Notes: generated by a model not told the origin, from the sequence alone. 42,618 bases of DNA from Rubrivivax sp. (GCA_019635315.1 JAHBZT010000011.1:1-42618); one strand, 5' to 3'. Shown: positions 17,110-26,061, counted from the first letter of the stretch. Numbers and translations are program-made.

Positions 17110-17721
17110 TCAGCCGCGCAGCGGCAGCGCGGCGCCGATGGCGACGAAGGCCCCGCCGCAGGCGCGGTTGAAGTGGCGGCCGACACGCTGCAGCCAGGGG
17201 CGCAGGCGGTGCGCCATGCTGGCGAGCACGAATTCGGTGGCGATCTCGACGACCGCGAAGGTACCCGCCATCACCGCGAACTGCACGAGCAGGCTGCGCT
17301 GCGGGTCGATGAACTGCGGCAGGAAGGCGGCGAAGAACAGCAGGCCCTTCGGGTTGGTCAGCGCCGACAGCGCGCCCTGGCGGAACATGCCGAAGGCCGA
17401 GGGCGCGGCGCCGCCCGCCTGCGGCTGCAGGTCCAGCGGCGGCGAGCGCCAGACCTGGATGCCCAGCCACACGAGGTAGGCCCCGCCCACCCACTTGAGC
17501 ACCGTCAACCAGACCAGCGACGACTGCAGCAGCGCGCCGATGCCGAACATCGACAGCGCGATCAGCACCACGAAACCCAGCGCGCCGCCGAGGATGGTAT
17601 TGAGCGTCTTGCGCTGCCCGTGCAGCGCGCCATGCGTCAGCGCCAGCAGCCCGTTGGGGCCGGGCGACGCGGACAGCCCGACGGCCGCCGCCAGGTACAG
17701 GAGCCAGGTGGAGAGTTCCAT
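17110..17721 (-). CDS. LysE/RhtB-family exporter
   Basis: A 203-aa inner-membrane protein with six predicted helices, the family motif SASPGPNGLLALTHG near the N terminus, and NPKGLLFFAAFLPQF in the middle. RhtB-type members export homoserine, threonine or related metabolites. ATG 17721 places the first helix at residues 5-20; an upstream ATG at 17769 would add a hydrophilic extension that seems unlikely. Confidence 0.93.
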   Translation of the reverse strand: MELSTWLLYLAAAVGLSASPGPNGLLALTHGALHGQRKTLNTILGGALGFVVLIALSMFGIGALLQSSLVWLTVLKWVGGAYLVWLGIQVWRSPPLDLQPQAGGAAPSAFGMFRQGALSALTNPKGLLFFAAFLPQFIDPQRSLLVQFAVMAGTFAVVEIATEFVLASMAHRLRPWLQRVGRHFNRACGGAFVAIGAALPLRG

Positions 17722-17787
17722 CGTCGTGGGTTCGTGGCAAGTGAAGAGGACGTCCGACCCTGCCGGCACCGGCCGCGAGTGGCCGGC

Positions 17788-18786
17788 TCAGGCCTGCAGG
17801 GCCTGCGCGAAGGCCTGCGGCTGGTCGACGCCGATGAACAGCTCGGCGACCTCGCGGGTGCCGAAGGGCGTCGCGAGCCGCGTGCCGGGGGCCAGGCGCA
17901 GCCGCAGGTTGGCACGCCCCATGCCGACCAGGCGCATGCGGCTGGCCGCCCGGCGCGGCGTGCGGTCGACGAAGCCGACCTCGACGATGGCCGCGCGCGG
18001 CAGCCGCAGGTCGGTCAGCACGCCGTAGCGGATGCGGACCATGTCGCCGGTGACCGTGATCGGCCGCAGCCGCGTGGCCCGGTAGTCGGCGAACATGAAC
18101 AGCAGGCCATAGGCGGTGAGGGCGCTCACGACGATGGCCAGCGCCGGGCTGAACAGATGCAGCAGCGCATGGGCGATCGGCAGCTCGACCGCCACGATGA
18201 CCAGGAAGCCGAACCGGTTCGAGGCATTGCCGCCCTGCCGGTGCACGTGGAAGGCACCCGCCTCGGCGAAGCGCAGGCGCCCGGTGTCGCGCCACAGCGC
18301 ATAGAGCCACATGCGCGCTTCCACCTTGAGGAGCTCGGTCATCGGCCCGGGGCCCGCCTGCCCGTCCAGCGCCGCGTGCAGGGCCTGCTCGAGGTTCGTG
18401 CCGCCCGGCGCCCGCCAGACGGCGCGGACGACCGTCGCGAAGGCCCAGACCTGCCAGGCGACGAGGGCGGCCAGCGCCAGCCAGCGCAACGGTTCGAGCC
18501 ACAGCCACAGCGACTTGTCCTCGGCCGGCAGGACGAACGCCCCCAGCAGCACGCCGAGCGAGAAGAGCGCGGCCAGACCCAGCAGCGCCTGCGCCCGCGC
18601 GGGCCGCCACAGCAGCAGGTAGGCCAGCGGGACGACCAGGAACAGATCGACCGCCAGCGGCCACTCGGGCACCGGCAGGCCGCGGGCCTGGTGGTAGCGG
18701 GCCCCGATGAAGGCCGCAGCCGCGACCCCGGCACACAGCAGCAGGAACAGCGTGCGCGACAGATGGTGGGGAGACGTGCCCTGCAT
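17788..18786 (-). CDS. Hypothetical multi-pass membrane protein
   Basis: A 332-aa protein. The first half has about four hydrophobic helices (LFLLLCAGVAAAAF, LAVDLFLVVPLAYLLLW, LLGLAALFSLGVLLGAFVL, WLALAALVAWQVWAF). A soluble stretch follows with LLKVEARMWLYALW, then two more helices, then a beta-rich C-terminal cytosolic domain (ITVTGDMVRIRYGVLTD through ELFIGVDQPQ). The family is not recognised. I chose ATG 18786 over a long GC-rich upstream extension. Confidence 0.82.
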   Translation of the reverse strand: MQGTSPHHLSRTLFLLLCAGVAAAAFIGARYHQARGLPVPEWPLAVDLFLVVPLAYLLLWRPARAQALLGLAALFSLGVLLGAFVLPAEDKSLWLWLEPLRWLALAALVAWQVWAFATVVRAVWRAPGGTNLEQALHAALDGQAGPGPMTELLKVEARMWLYALWRDTGRLRFAEAGAFHVHRQGGNASNRFGFLVIVAVELPIAHALLHLFSPALAIVVSALTAYGLLFMFADYRATRLRPITVTGDMVRIRYGVLTDLRLPRAAIVEVGFVDRTPRRAASRMRLVGMGRANLRLRLAPGTRLATPFGTREVAELFIGVDQPQAFAQALQA

Positions 18787-19019
18787 GTGCTCTCGACATC
18801 GGCGGCCACAGGCCGAAGCCCATTGTGGCCGAGCCGCCGCGCGCCGGCTGCCGCAGCATGCACGCGCCGTCGCCCCGGGGGCCGGCACGGCGATGGCGCG
18901 CAGGTGTTGCCCCGCGGCCGCTGCACCAGCGCACCAGCCGCGGCGACGCACCTGTAGCAGCATCGGGGGCGGCGCGGCCGGCAGCGGCCACGCCGGTCGA
19001 TGCGTCAAGGAGCCTGCCG

Positions 19020-19361
19020 ATGCCCCGCTACCTGATCTCTTTCGACGACGGCGCGATGGACCACATCGCCGCCGCCGACCTGCCGGCCGTCGGCGACGCC
19101 GCGCATGCCGTGGTGCGGCAGGCCAAGGCCGCCGGCGTCTGGATCTTCGGCGGCGGGCTGCTGCGCCAGCGCCGGGCCATCGTCGCGGCCGACGGCAGCG
19201 TCACGGTCGGGCCCGAACCGGAGACCAAGGCGGTCGTCGGCGGGTTCTCGATCGTCGAGGTGGCTTCGCGCGAGGAGGCCCTGGCCTGGGCCGCCCGCCT
19301 CGCCCAAGCCTGCCGCTGCGCGCAGGACGTGCGCGAGATCATGTTCGACCCGGCGTCGTGA
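19020..19361 (+). CDS. YCII-related domain protein
   Basis: A 113-aa dimeric alpha/beta-barrel type protein. YCII features are MPRYLISFDDGAMDH, the GVWIFGGGLL strand and the FSIVEVASREEALAWAARLA segment. Family members include lyases and hydrolases that act on small lactone or ring substrates; most, like this one, are unassigned. AAGGAG lies 7 nt before ATG 19020. Confidence 0.9.
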   Translation: MPRYLISFDDGAMDHIAAADLPAVGDAAHAVVRQAKAAGVWIFGGGLLRQRRAIVAADGSVTVGPEPETKAVVGGFSIVEVASREEALAWAARLAQACRCAQDVREIMFDPAS

Positions 19362-19480
19362 TCCGGCCACGCTGCGGCGGCCGCCATCGTGTGGCCCGCC
19401 CGGCGCGCACGGGGCGGACGCGCTGCCGCCGGTCGGGCAGTCGCCCGCGCAACGACGGGGCCCGCCCGCGCGCGCCACCG

Positions 19481-19795
19481 CTAGGTCGCCAGCTTCAGCC
19501 CGACGATGCCGGCCACGATCAGCCCCAGGCTCAGCAGGCGGCCGGCGCTGGCCGATTCGCCGAACAGCACGATGCCCAGGATGGCCGTGCCCACCGCGCC
19601 GATGCCGACCCACACGGCGTACGAGGTGCCGACCGGCAGCGTCTTCATCGCGAGGGCCAGCAGCACCACGCTGCCGGTCATGGCGGCCAGCGTGAAGACG
19701 CTGGGCCACAGGCGCGTGAAGCCCTCGGTGTATTTCAGGCCGATGGCCCAGCCGACCTCCAGCAGGCCGGCGATCAACAGCAAGACCCAAGCCAT
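19481..19795 (-). CDS. sugE: SugE/Gdx-type small multidrug resistance exporter
   Basis: A 104-aa, four-helix SMR protein close to E. coli SugE as I recall it. Glu13 in LLEVGW is the proton/substrate-coupling residue, and GLKYTEGFT is the SugE-type signature. [20 protein letters not shown] and [19 protein letters not shown] also match. SugE relatives are guanidinium/H+ antiporters (Gdx) and export some quaternary ammonium compounds. The ribosome binding site GGAGG is buried in a hairpin (19801-19821). Confidence 0.95.
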   Translation of the reverse strand: MAWVLLLIAGLLEVGWAIGLKYTEGFTRLWPSVFTLAAMTGSVVLLALAMKTLPVGTSYAVWVGIGAVGTAILGIVLFGESASAGRLLSLGLIVAGIVGLKLAT

Positions 19796-19800
19796 GCGGC

Positions 19801-19821
19801 GGCCTCCCGGATGCGGAGGCC
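19801..19821 (-). promoter_or_regulatory. Hairpin sequestering the sugE Shine-Dalgarno
   Basis: On the minus strand GGCCTCC pairs perfectly with GGAGGCC around a 7-nt loop. The 3' arm contains GGAGG (19803-19807), 7 nt before ATG 19795, so the ribosome binding site is fully paired in the folded form. No ACGR loop typical of a guanidine-II riboswitch is present. A translational switch or attenuation role is inference only. Confidence 0.6.
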
Positions 19822-20035
19822 GGATTCTCGCCCCGGCGCACCCCAGGGCTTGCGGCGGCCCGTGGCGGACCGCGGCGGCCCCGAGGCGGTCGCCGTCCGC
19901 TCGCGTGGCGCGGGCGCGCGGGCACGGGCTCATGCGGCTTCGCATTCGATGCGACAACAAGGCGCGAAGCCGAAGACAGTGCTGACGCACGGCGAGGCGA
20001 AGCAACGCGGTTGGCGCGTTGAATGCGACGCCGTA

Positions 20036-20632
20036 TCAGGCGCCTGTCGCGTAGGGCCGGTGGACGTAGAACTTGGGCTCGCCTTCGATCCTGACGTGCA
20101 GCCAGTTCACGCCACCCCCGGCCGTGCTGAGCCACAGCGGCCGGTCCGACAGGTTCTGCCGCACGGTCTGCACGACGCAGCGCCAGAGCTGGTCGACCTG
20201 CGCCCTGGGCGCGCCGAGCAGGAAGGCCCTCAGGTGCACGCCGGCGGCCAGGTCGGCCCCCGCGCGCGGCACGACGAGCCGGGCCGTCCGGCCGAGGTTG
20301 GGAACGGCCGTGACCAGCGTGTCCGGCGGCAGCCCCTCGAAGTACGGCGCGAAGACCGCGGGCTCCGGCGCCGCGTCCAGCAGCGGATCGTCGACGAGCA
20401 CGAACTCGAAGCCGCGGCCCAGCGTTGCCTGCGTGACGGGCGGGCACTCCCACCGAATGGCGGCGCAGTCGCGGGCGACGATCAGCTCGCCCACGAAGTC
20501 GCGGAAGTCGCGCGAGTCCTCCAGCAGATCGAGCGCGCGCGCGAAGCCGAGGCCCGCGCCGTGCTCGAGCACGCTGCAGCGCACGCCGTGCCCCGACAGG
20601 ACCGGCGCTCGATGGCAGGACCAGGGGCTCAT
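20036..20632 (-). CDS. DUF6940-like protein
   Basis: A 198-aa cytosolic protein. Conserved-looking blocks are DFRDFVGELIVA, the WECPPVTQATLGRGFEFVLVDD segment, LVVPRAGADLAAGVHLRAFL and the C-terminal PLWLSTAGGGVNWLHVRIE with KFYVHRPY. This matches an uncharacterised family I believe is DUF6940; no function is known. Start ATG at 20632. Confidence 0.82.
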   Translation of the reverse strand: MSPWSCHRAPVLSGHGVRCSVLEHGAGLGFARALDLLEDSRDFRDFVGELIVARDCAAIRWECPPVTQATLGRGFEFVLVDDPLLDAAPEPAVFAPYFEGLPPDTLVTAVPNLGRTARLVVPRAGADLAAGVHLRAFLLGAPRAQVDQLWRCVVQTVRQNLSDRPLWLSTAGGGVNWLHVRIEGEPKFYVHRPYATGA

Positions 20633-20730
20633 GGACGTTCGGCCTGCCGCGGGCGCGCGCTGCGGACGATCTTGCTGCGCGAGCGGCCCGCTGACGGGGG
20701 GCGCCGGTAGGGGCGCCGGCGGGGGCGCCG

Positions 20731-21093
20731 CTAGCCCTGGGCCGCCTTGCGCAGCCCCTGCCAGGTCCACGCGGCGCCGGCCAGGTCGACGGCGGCGAAC
20801 AGCAGCAGCTGCAACGGCGCCTGGAAGGCGACGATCAGCAGCACGCACAGGGCCGCGAACAGCGGGCGACCGCGCACGGTGGCGCGGAAGAAGTCGACGG
20901 CGCCGGCCGCGCCGCAGGACCAGTAGTAGTAGCCGATGACGATGGCCAGTGCGCCGACGACGCGGATCCAGACCTCCGTGGGCGCCGCCACGCCGAGCGG
21001 GGCCAGCGTCAGCCCCGGCGCGACGAGCAGCCCGAGGCCCGTCAGCGCGACGTAGACGCCGAAGACCTTGATGCTGAGGGCGGCAGGGTGCAT
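20731..21093 (-). CDS. Hypothetical four-helix membrane protein
   Basis: A 120-aa protein with four predicted helices (near 8-26, 42-60, 77-93 and 95-112). ATG 21093 has AGGAG 6 nt upstream. An upstream start at 21138 would overlap the VOC gene end by 8 bp and add a hydrophilic leader. No family is assigned. Confidence 0.8.
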   Translation of the reverse strand: MHPAALSIKVFGVYVALTGLGLLVAPGLTLAPLGVAAPTEVWIRVVGALAIVIGYYYWSCGAAGAVDFFRATVRGRPLFAALCVLLIVAFQAPLQLLLFAAVDLAGAAWTWQGLRKAAQG

Positions 21094-21130
21094 CGGGGGC
21101 TCCTGTGCGGACGCGGCCCGGGGCAGCGCG

Positions 21131-21502
21131 CTAGACATGCTGGTCGATCAGGATCGGGTTGCCGTCCGGGTCGGTGAGCGTGATGTAGGCCGGCCCGGTG
21201 GTCGACGCGTCGGCCTCCTGGTCCAGCTTCACGCCGTGCGCCTTCAGCGCCGCCTGGAGGCTGCGCACGTCCTCGAAGCCGGGCACCGCCTTCGCGTCGC
21301 TGTCCCAGCCCGGGTTGAAGGTCAGCATGTTCTTCTCGAACATGCCCTGGAACAGGCCGATCAGCGTGCTGCCGCTCTTCATGATCAGCCAGCGCTGCGC
21401 CTGGTCGCCGCCGAAGACCGTGAAGCCGAGCTTCTCGTAGAAGGCCCGCGACGCGGCGATGTCCTTGACCGCCAGGCTGATCGAGAAAGCGCCCAGTTGC
21501 AT
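21131..21502 (-). CDS. VOC-family (glyoxalase-like) protein 1
   Basis: A 123-aa vicinal oxygen chelate protein with paired beta-alpha-beta-beta-beta modules: [22 protein letters not shown] at the start and [18 protein letters not shown] at the end. Such proteins bind a metal or sequester small molecules; the substrate is unknown. GAGGAG is 6 nt upstream of ATG 21502. It precedes the membrane protein gene by 37 bp and may be co-transcribed with it. Confidence 0.92.
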   Translation of the reverse strand: MQLGAFSISLAVKDIAASRAFYEKLGFTVFGGDQAQRWLIMKSGSTLIGLFQGMFEKNMLTFNPGWDSDAKAVPGFEDVRSLQAALKAHGVKLDQEADASTTGPAYITLTDPDGNPILIDQHV

Positions 21503-21694
21503 TGGTTTCTCCTCGGTGGACGACGCCGCGGCGCGGCGCCCGTGCGGCAGCGGGCCATGGCGTCGGCGCACGCTGCACCGGTGCTGCGGCCGCGAGCGCG
21601 ATCATGGACAAAGACGGCGCGGCGGGCAAGGCAATGCGCGGCGTGCGCGGCAACGGGCCAGGACCCGCGCGCACGCCCGGGCGCAGGCCGCGGC

Positions 21695-22834
21695 TCAGCG
21701 CCGCGTCGCCGCGTGCGCCGACACCGTCCAGCTGCGGTCCGTCGGCGTGATCGTCGTGTCGTAGCCGCCGACGACGAGCACCGTGCCGTCCTTCAGGGCC
21801 GTGGCGCTGCTGAAGGCCAGCGCCGCGCCGAGCGGCCGCCCTGCCGCCCTGACGAAGCCGGGGGCACCGGGCGTCCACACCTCGACGTCGTTCGCGTCGC
21901 CGGCGATCAGCACGGCGCCGCTGTCCAGGCGCACGGCGGCGCTGGCGACCTTGTAGCGCGCATCGACCAGGCGCGGGCCCGGCGTGAAGCGCTCCGTCGC
22001 CGGGTCGAAGATCTCGGTGGTGGCGAGTTTCTGGCGCTCGTCGCAGTCGGCCGAACCCGCGAGCACCATGACCCGCCCGTCGGCCAGCAGCAGCGCCGCG
22101 TGCTTGCAGCGCGGCTGGCCCAGCGCGCCCGTGGGCCGGAAGCTGCCGGTGCGCGGGTCGTAGAGCTCGGCGCTGGCGGTGGCCTGGTGGCGGCCCACGA
22201 GCCCGCCGACGACGAGCACGCGGCCGTCGCGCAGCTTCACCGCGGCGTGGTGTACCCGCGCGGCCTGCAGCGCGCCGGCGGCGGTGATGGCCCCGGTGGC
22301 CGGGCTGAAGCGCTCCGCGGCGGCCGTGGGCCGGTTCGTCTGCACGGCGCCGCCCACCAGCAGCACGTCGCCGTCGTCCAGCAGCGTGGCGGTGGCGTCC
22401 ATGCGCGCGACGGCCATGCCGGGCCCCGCGACGAAGCGGCCGGCCGCCGGGTCGTAGACCTCGGTCGATGCGGTCGCGGCGCTGCCGGTCCAGCCGCCGG
22501 CGACGAAGACGCGGCCGTCCGCCAGCGCCGTGGCCGTGTGGGACACCCGCGCCGTGGCCATGTCGGCCGCCGGCACGAAGCGGCCGCCGGCCGGGTCGTA
22601 GCGCTCCGCGGACCGCTGGATGCGGGCGCAGCCGGCTCCCGCGCAGCCGCCCGTGACGAGCACGCTGCCGTCGTCCATCAGGGTGGCCTGGTGGCCGGCG
22701 CGCGGCACCGCCAGCGCCGGGCCTTCCAGCAACGTGGGCGTGTCGGCACCGGCCGCCAGCGCGGCAGCGGCGATTGCGGCGATTGCGGCGATTGCGGCCA
22801 GGGCAGCGGAGCGCAGGCTAGATGCGTGCTTCAT
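21695..22834 (-). CDS. Secreted Kelch-repeat beta-propeller protein
   Basis: A 379-aa protein with an N-terminal signal peptide, then six or seven Kelch-like blades. Each has the form HxATxLxDGxVLVxGG...AExYDPxxGxF (for example LMDDGSVLVTGG, ALADGRVFVAGG, KLRDGRVLVVGG, LLADGRVMVLAG, ALKDGTVLVVGG). A periplasmic or extracellular beta-propeller is expected; ligand or enzyme activity is unknown. The signal peptide contains a repeated IAA unit from a DNA tandem repeat. Confidence 0.9.
   Translation of the reverse strand: MKHASSLRSAALAAIAAIAAIAAAALAAGADTPTLLEGPALAVPRAGHQATLMDDGSVLVTGGCAGAGCARIQRSAERYDPAGGRFVPAADMATARVSHTATALADGRVFVAGGWTGSAATASTEVYDPAAGRFVAGPGMAVARMDATATLLDDGDVLLVGGAVQTNRPTAAAERFSPATGAITAAGALQAARVHHAAVKLRDGRVLVVGGLVGRHQATASAELYDPRTGSFRPTGALGQPRCKHAALLLADGRVMVLAGSADCDERQKLATTEIFDPATERFTPGPRLVDARYKVASAAVRLDSGAVLIAGDANDVEVWTPGAPGFVRAAGRPLGAALAFSSATALKDGTVLVVGGYDTTITPTDRSWTVSAHAATRR
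22771..22797 (-). repeat. Three tandem 9-bp units in a signal peptide
   Basis: CGATTGCGG (plus strand) occurs three times in a row, encoding Ile-Ala-Ala repeats in the hydrophobic core of the Kelch protein signal peptide. Copy-number change would lengthen or shorten the core by three residues without a frameshift. Confidence 0.85.
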
Positions 22835-22887
22835 CGGTGTGCGGGGGTGGGTGAAGTGGTCCAGGGCTGCGAGCAGCTTGTCGCCCT

Positions 22888-23679
22888 TCAGAGCGTACGA
22901 CCAAACAGCTCGGCCACCCACTGCTGCCACCACGGTGGCAGGCCCAGCCCCAGCCAGTAGTAGGCGGCCATGAAAGGCCACATCAGGACGATGCCGAGCA
23001 GCCAGACCCACAGCCAGCGCGGCGAGCGCAGCGCGTCGTACAGCAGCACCGGCGCCAGGATGAGCGCGTTCCACAGGTCCTCGTGATACGGCCACTCCAG
23101 CCCGAAGTGCGGCAACCAGGGAATGCGCGAGAAGGCCGCCGCGATCAGCGCGAAGGTGGCGAGCAGGACCAGGCGCTTGTGCAGCTGGGGCGCGCGCGAC
23201 CGCACCCGCAGGGCCCAGGCCAGGTACAGCGCGAACAGCAGCGTGACCTTGCCTTGCACGAACAGGGCGAAGGCGAACTGATCGCTCAGCTGCGCCAGCG
23301 TCCACGCGTGCCGCTGCGCCAGCAGAAAGTGCACCGTGGTCACGGTCAGCGAGATCACGACGGCCGGCCCCAGGACGAAGGCGGCGCGGCCCAGCGCGCG
23401 ATGCCAGCGCGGCCGCCCCAGCGCCACCAGCAGGGCCTGCGCCAGCGACAGCAGCAGCCAGGCGCCCATCGTCACGGCGTGGACATGCGTGCTCAGCGGG
23501 AACGGCGGCTGCTGGCCCGCCTCGATGAGCCGCAGGCGCTCCAGCGAACTGGGCACGAAGCCGGCCAGCGCGGTCGCGACGAAGAGCCCGGTCATGAATA
23601 CCCAGATCCAGCGGTCGGCGACGCGTGCGAACCAGGCCGTCGACGCCGGGGTCGACGGTCGTGCGTGACGGCTTTGCAT
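22888..23679 (-). CDS. Hypothetical multi-pass membrane protein
   Basis: A 263-aa protein with about seven predicted helices. Notable are HVHAVTMGAWLLLSLAQALL, the GRPRWHRALGRAAFVLG loop, HKRLVLLATFALIAAAFSR and a C-terminal LWVWLLGIVLMWPFMAAYYW. The spaced His residues recall DUF2306-type or cytochrome b561-like proteins, but I cannot confirm heme ligands. ATG 23679 is used; longer in-frame extensions are GC-rich and unlike protein. Confidence 0.8.
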   Translation of the reverse strand: MQSRHARPSTPASTAWFARVADRWIWVFMTGLFVATALAGFVPSSLERLRLIEAGQQPPFPLSTHVHAVTMGAWLLLSLAQALLVALGRPRWHRALGRAAFVLGPAVVISLTVTTVHFLLAQRHAWTLAQLSDQFAFALFVQGKVTLLFALYLAWALRVRSRAPQLHKRLVLLATFALIAAAFSRIPWLPHFGLEWPYHEDLWNALILAPVLLYDALRSPRWLWVWLLGIVLMWPFMAAYYWLGLGLPPWWQQWVAELFGRTL

Positions 23680-23882
23680 GGTGGTGCCGAGTCCGGGGAT
23701 CGAGCCAGTGGGAGACGACGCGGCGGCGGCCATGCGGCCCGACATCGAGGCCGGGCTTCGCGCCGGCATGGCGCCTGGTTCGCGCGGCGGATGATGGCCC
23801 ACGACGCCGCGCGGGCCAAGGGCCAGGCCAGGCCCCGTGCCGGCGACGGCCGGCGACGGCGGGCGCGTCGCTGCCGGCGCGG

Positions 23883-24272
23883 CTACTGGCGTTCGAGCTG
23901 CAGTTCCCGACCGTCGCCGAACCGGCCTTCGATGTGGCGGGGATCGACGAGCGTCAGGTTCGCCTGGAAGTCCTGGCAGCCGCTCAGGGTCCTGGACGCG
24001 TGGACGGCCATCCTGAACTTGCCGCCGGGCTGCGCGGTGAGTTCGAGAGGATGGGCCCGCTCGAAGCACGGGTTGGCCCGGCCCGGGCCCTGGGGGATGA
24101 AGGCCCGCCAGGTGCCGGTGCTGCCCTGGATGCTGAGTTCGGCCCGGGCCTTCGTGCCGGCCTGGGTGACGTAGTAGCCGCTCCACGAGCCGTCGAGCGC
24201 GGGGCCCGCCTGGGCGAGTGCGTGACTGCCCACGATGCATGAGACGGCAAGCACGGCGAGCGACTTGAACAT
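23883..24272 (-). CDS. Secreted small hypothetical protein
   Basis: A 129-aa protein with a clear signal peptide (MFKSLAVLAVSCIVGSHALAQA). The mature domain is a small beta-barrel-like unit: LDGSWSGYYV, AELSIQGSTGTWRAFIP, a probable disulfide pair (NPCFER and GCQDF) and HIEGRFGDGRELQLERQ. A periplasmic location is expected. GAGGAGG is 6 nt upstream of ATG 24272. No family assigned. Confidence 0.82.
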   Translation of the reverse strand: MFKSLAVLAVSCIVGSHALAQAGPALDGSWSGYYVTQAGTKARAELSIQGSTGTWRAFIPQGPGRANPCFERAHPLELTAQPGGKFRMAVHASRTLSGCQDFQANLTLVDPRHIEGRFGDGRELQLERQ

Positions 24273-24427
24273 GGTGGACCTCCTCTGGCGAGCCCTGCGC
24301 AACCCGGGGCCCAGGCAGAGGATTGGGACCGAGAGGCGCAAGCAGCCGATTGAGGGCGATCAACGCGCGCACGCAGGACTCGCCACGCCTGCGACTACCT
24401 GGGCAGCCGGGCCACGCCGGCGAACCG

Positions 24428-25213
24428 CTAGCCCGGTCGCGGCGCCAGCGGGTAGCGCTGCAGGAACCGGGTCGTCACCTCGCGCAGGGGGGCATCGAGC
24501 CGTGCGAGCACCGCGGCGGCGATCTCTTCCGGGACACCCCCATAGAACGCTTCCGCGACCGAACCGGTGATGCACGCCAGCGTGTCGGTATCGCCGCCCA
24601 GCGATACCGCGTTGCGGATGGCGTCCTCGAAGTCCACCGACTCCAGGAACGCCGCAAAGGCCTCGGGGACCGTGCCCTGGCACGACTCGTCGAACTCGTA
24701 GGTCGGCCGGATCTCGTCCAGGGTCCGCGACAGGTCATACCCGAAGGTCTGTTCGACGTAGCGTCGGATCTCGTCCTTGCTGCTGCCCGTGCGCGCCAGG
24801 TAGATGGCGCCGGCGACCGCCTGCGCGCCCTTGAGGCCTTCCGGGTGGTTGTGCGTCACTTCCGTGAAGCGGGTCGCGGCCCGCAGCGACGCTTCCAGCG
24901 AATCGTAGGCATGGCCGGCCGGGCTGACGCGCATCGCGGCCCCGTTGCCCCAGCTGTTGTAGGGGCCCTCGACGATGGACAGCGCCCAGTCGTGGAAACG
25001 GCCGCCGTAGCCGGCACGCGGGTACCGCGCGTAATAGTGGCGCATCAGTGCGCCATAGTCCCTGCCGGAGAGGATGGCGTCCGCCAGTGCGACGGTGAGC
25101 ACCGTGTCGTCCGTGAAGAAGCAGTGCTGCCCGACGAGCGGGAAGTCCTTGGTCTTGATGTTGTTCCACTCGTAGATCGAGCCGATCACGTCACCGACGA
25201 TGGCACCGAGCAT
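24428..25213 (-). CDS. ADP-ribosylglycohydrolase (DraG/ARH family)
   Basis: A 261-aa protein of the ADP-ribosyl-glycohydrolase fold. The Mg-binding motifs are FTDDTVLT (Asp35, Asp36) and GGDTDT (Asp208, Asp210), with YNSWGNGAAMR between them. These enzymes hydrolyse ADP-ribose from arginine, serine or other acceptors, or act on small ADP-ribosyl or nucleoside compounds. No DraT or other transferase is visible nearby. A NADAR gene, another family acting on ADP-ribose linkages, lies 1.7 kb upstream on the same strand. Confidence 0.94.
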   Translation of the reverse strand: MLGAIVGDVIGSIYEWNNIKTKDFPLVGQHCFFTDDTVLTVALADAILSGRDYGALMRHYYARYPRAGYGGRFHDWALSIVEGPYNSWGNGAAMRVSPAGHAYDSLEASLRAATRFTEVTHNHPEGLKGAQAVAGAIYLARTGSSKDEIRRYVEQTFGYDLSRTLDEIRPTYEFDESCQGTVPEAFAAFLESVDFEDAIRNAVSLGGDTDTLACITGSVAEAFYGGVPEEIAAAVLARLDAPLREVTTRFLQRYPLAPRPG

Positions 25214-25506
25214 GGGGGGCTCCTGTTGTGCGGGACCTGGACCGAGTTGATCAGCGCCGCCACCGCTGGCAGTTCGTCATCCGGCGCACGACCGCGACAC
25301 GGGGCGCCAGGCGACGCGCGCCCGGCGACGGGGCGCCGGGCCGCTTGTCCTGACCGGTGTCGGTGCGCTCGGGGCTGTTGGCATGCGCGCGCCGCACGGC
25401 TTTCTCCCTGTCCTTTCTCGCTGTCGAGTGGCACTGCGGTGCTCGGGAATCATGCGCGCAGGTGCGCGCAACGTGCAAGCCCTGGCGTTGGCCGGCGCGC
25501 GGCGCT
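25214..25506. other. Intergenic region without recognised feature
   Basis: This 293-bp gap separates the GNAT gene from the ADP-ribosylglycohydrolase gene. I see no plausible ORF, attC core pair or clear terminator. AGGAG just before ATG 25213 is the ribosome binding site of the glycohydrolase. Confidence 0.5.
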
Positions 25507-26061
25507 TCAGGGGCTTCGGTACTCGTGCCGCAGCAGCCCGAAGGCGATGACGTCGTACGGCTGCCCGCGCGCGACCCAGCGCTGGCGCAGCAGGCCTTCG
25601 CGGACGAAGCCGACACGTTCGAGCAGGCGGGTCGAGGCCACGTTGGCCGGCTGGACCTCGGCCTCCAGGCGGCGCAGGTCCATCACCCCGAAGGCGTGCG
25701 CGATCAGCGCATGCAGCGCCTCCGTCATCAGCCCCCGGCCCCAGCCGGCGCGCCCCAGCACGTAGCCCAGTTCGGCACGGCGGCTGTTCTCGTCGTGGCG
25801 GAAGAGCAGCAGGGTGCCGACCAGCCGGGCCGCTGCCTTCTCGACCAGCACGAACTGCAGCGCCCCGCCGCCGGCCTGCAGCGACTGGATGCGCTGGTAC
25901 CAGGCCTCGGCATCGGCCGGCGTGCGCCAGGTGGCGTAGGGCAGGAAGCGCGTCACCTCGTCGTCGCCGTTGACCGGCATCAGCGCCGGCAGGTCGTCGT
26001 GCGCGAGCGGCCGGATCAGCAGGCGCGGGGATTCGATGGCGGCGGGTGCGGCGAGGGGCAT
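25507..26061 (-). CDS. RimJ/RimL-type GNAT N-acetyltransferase
   Basis: A 184-aa acetyltransferase. The RimJ/RimL pattern is clear: ESPRLLIRPLAHDDL at the start, AELGYVLGRAGWGRGLMTEAL (acetyl-CoA loop), then LRRLEAEVQPANVASTRLLERVGFVREG. It acetylates protein N termini, amino acids or small amines; the substrate is unknown. Start ATG 26061. Confidence 0.94.
   Translation of the reverse strand: MPLAAPAAIESPRLLIRPLAHDDLPALMPVNGDDEVTRFLPYATWRTPADAEAWYQRIQSLQAGGGALQFVLVEKAAARLVGTLLLFRHDENSRRAELGYVLGRAGWGRGLMTEALHALIAHAFGVMDLRRLEAEVQPANVASTRLLERVGFVREGLLRQRWVARGQPYDVIAFGLLRHEYRSP

Noticed and set aside
19796-20035. Guanidine-II riboswitch upstream of sugE
   Set aside because: The expected pair of hairpins with ACGR loops is absent; only one hairpin covering the Shine-Dalgarno is seen.
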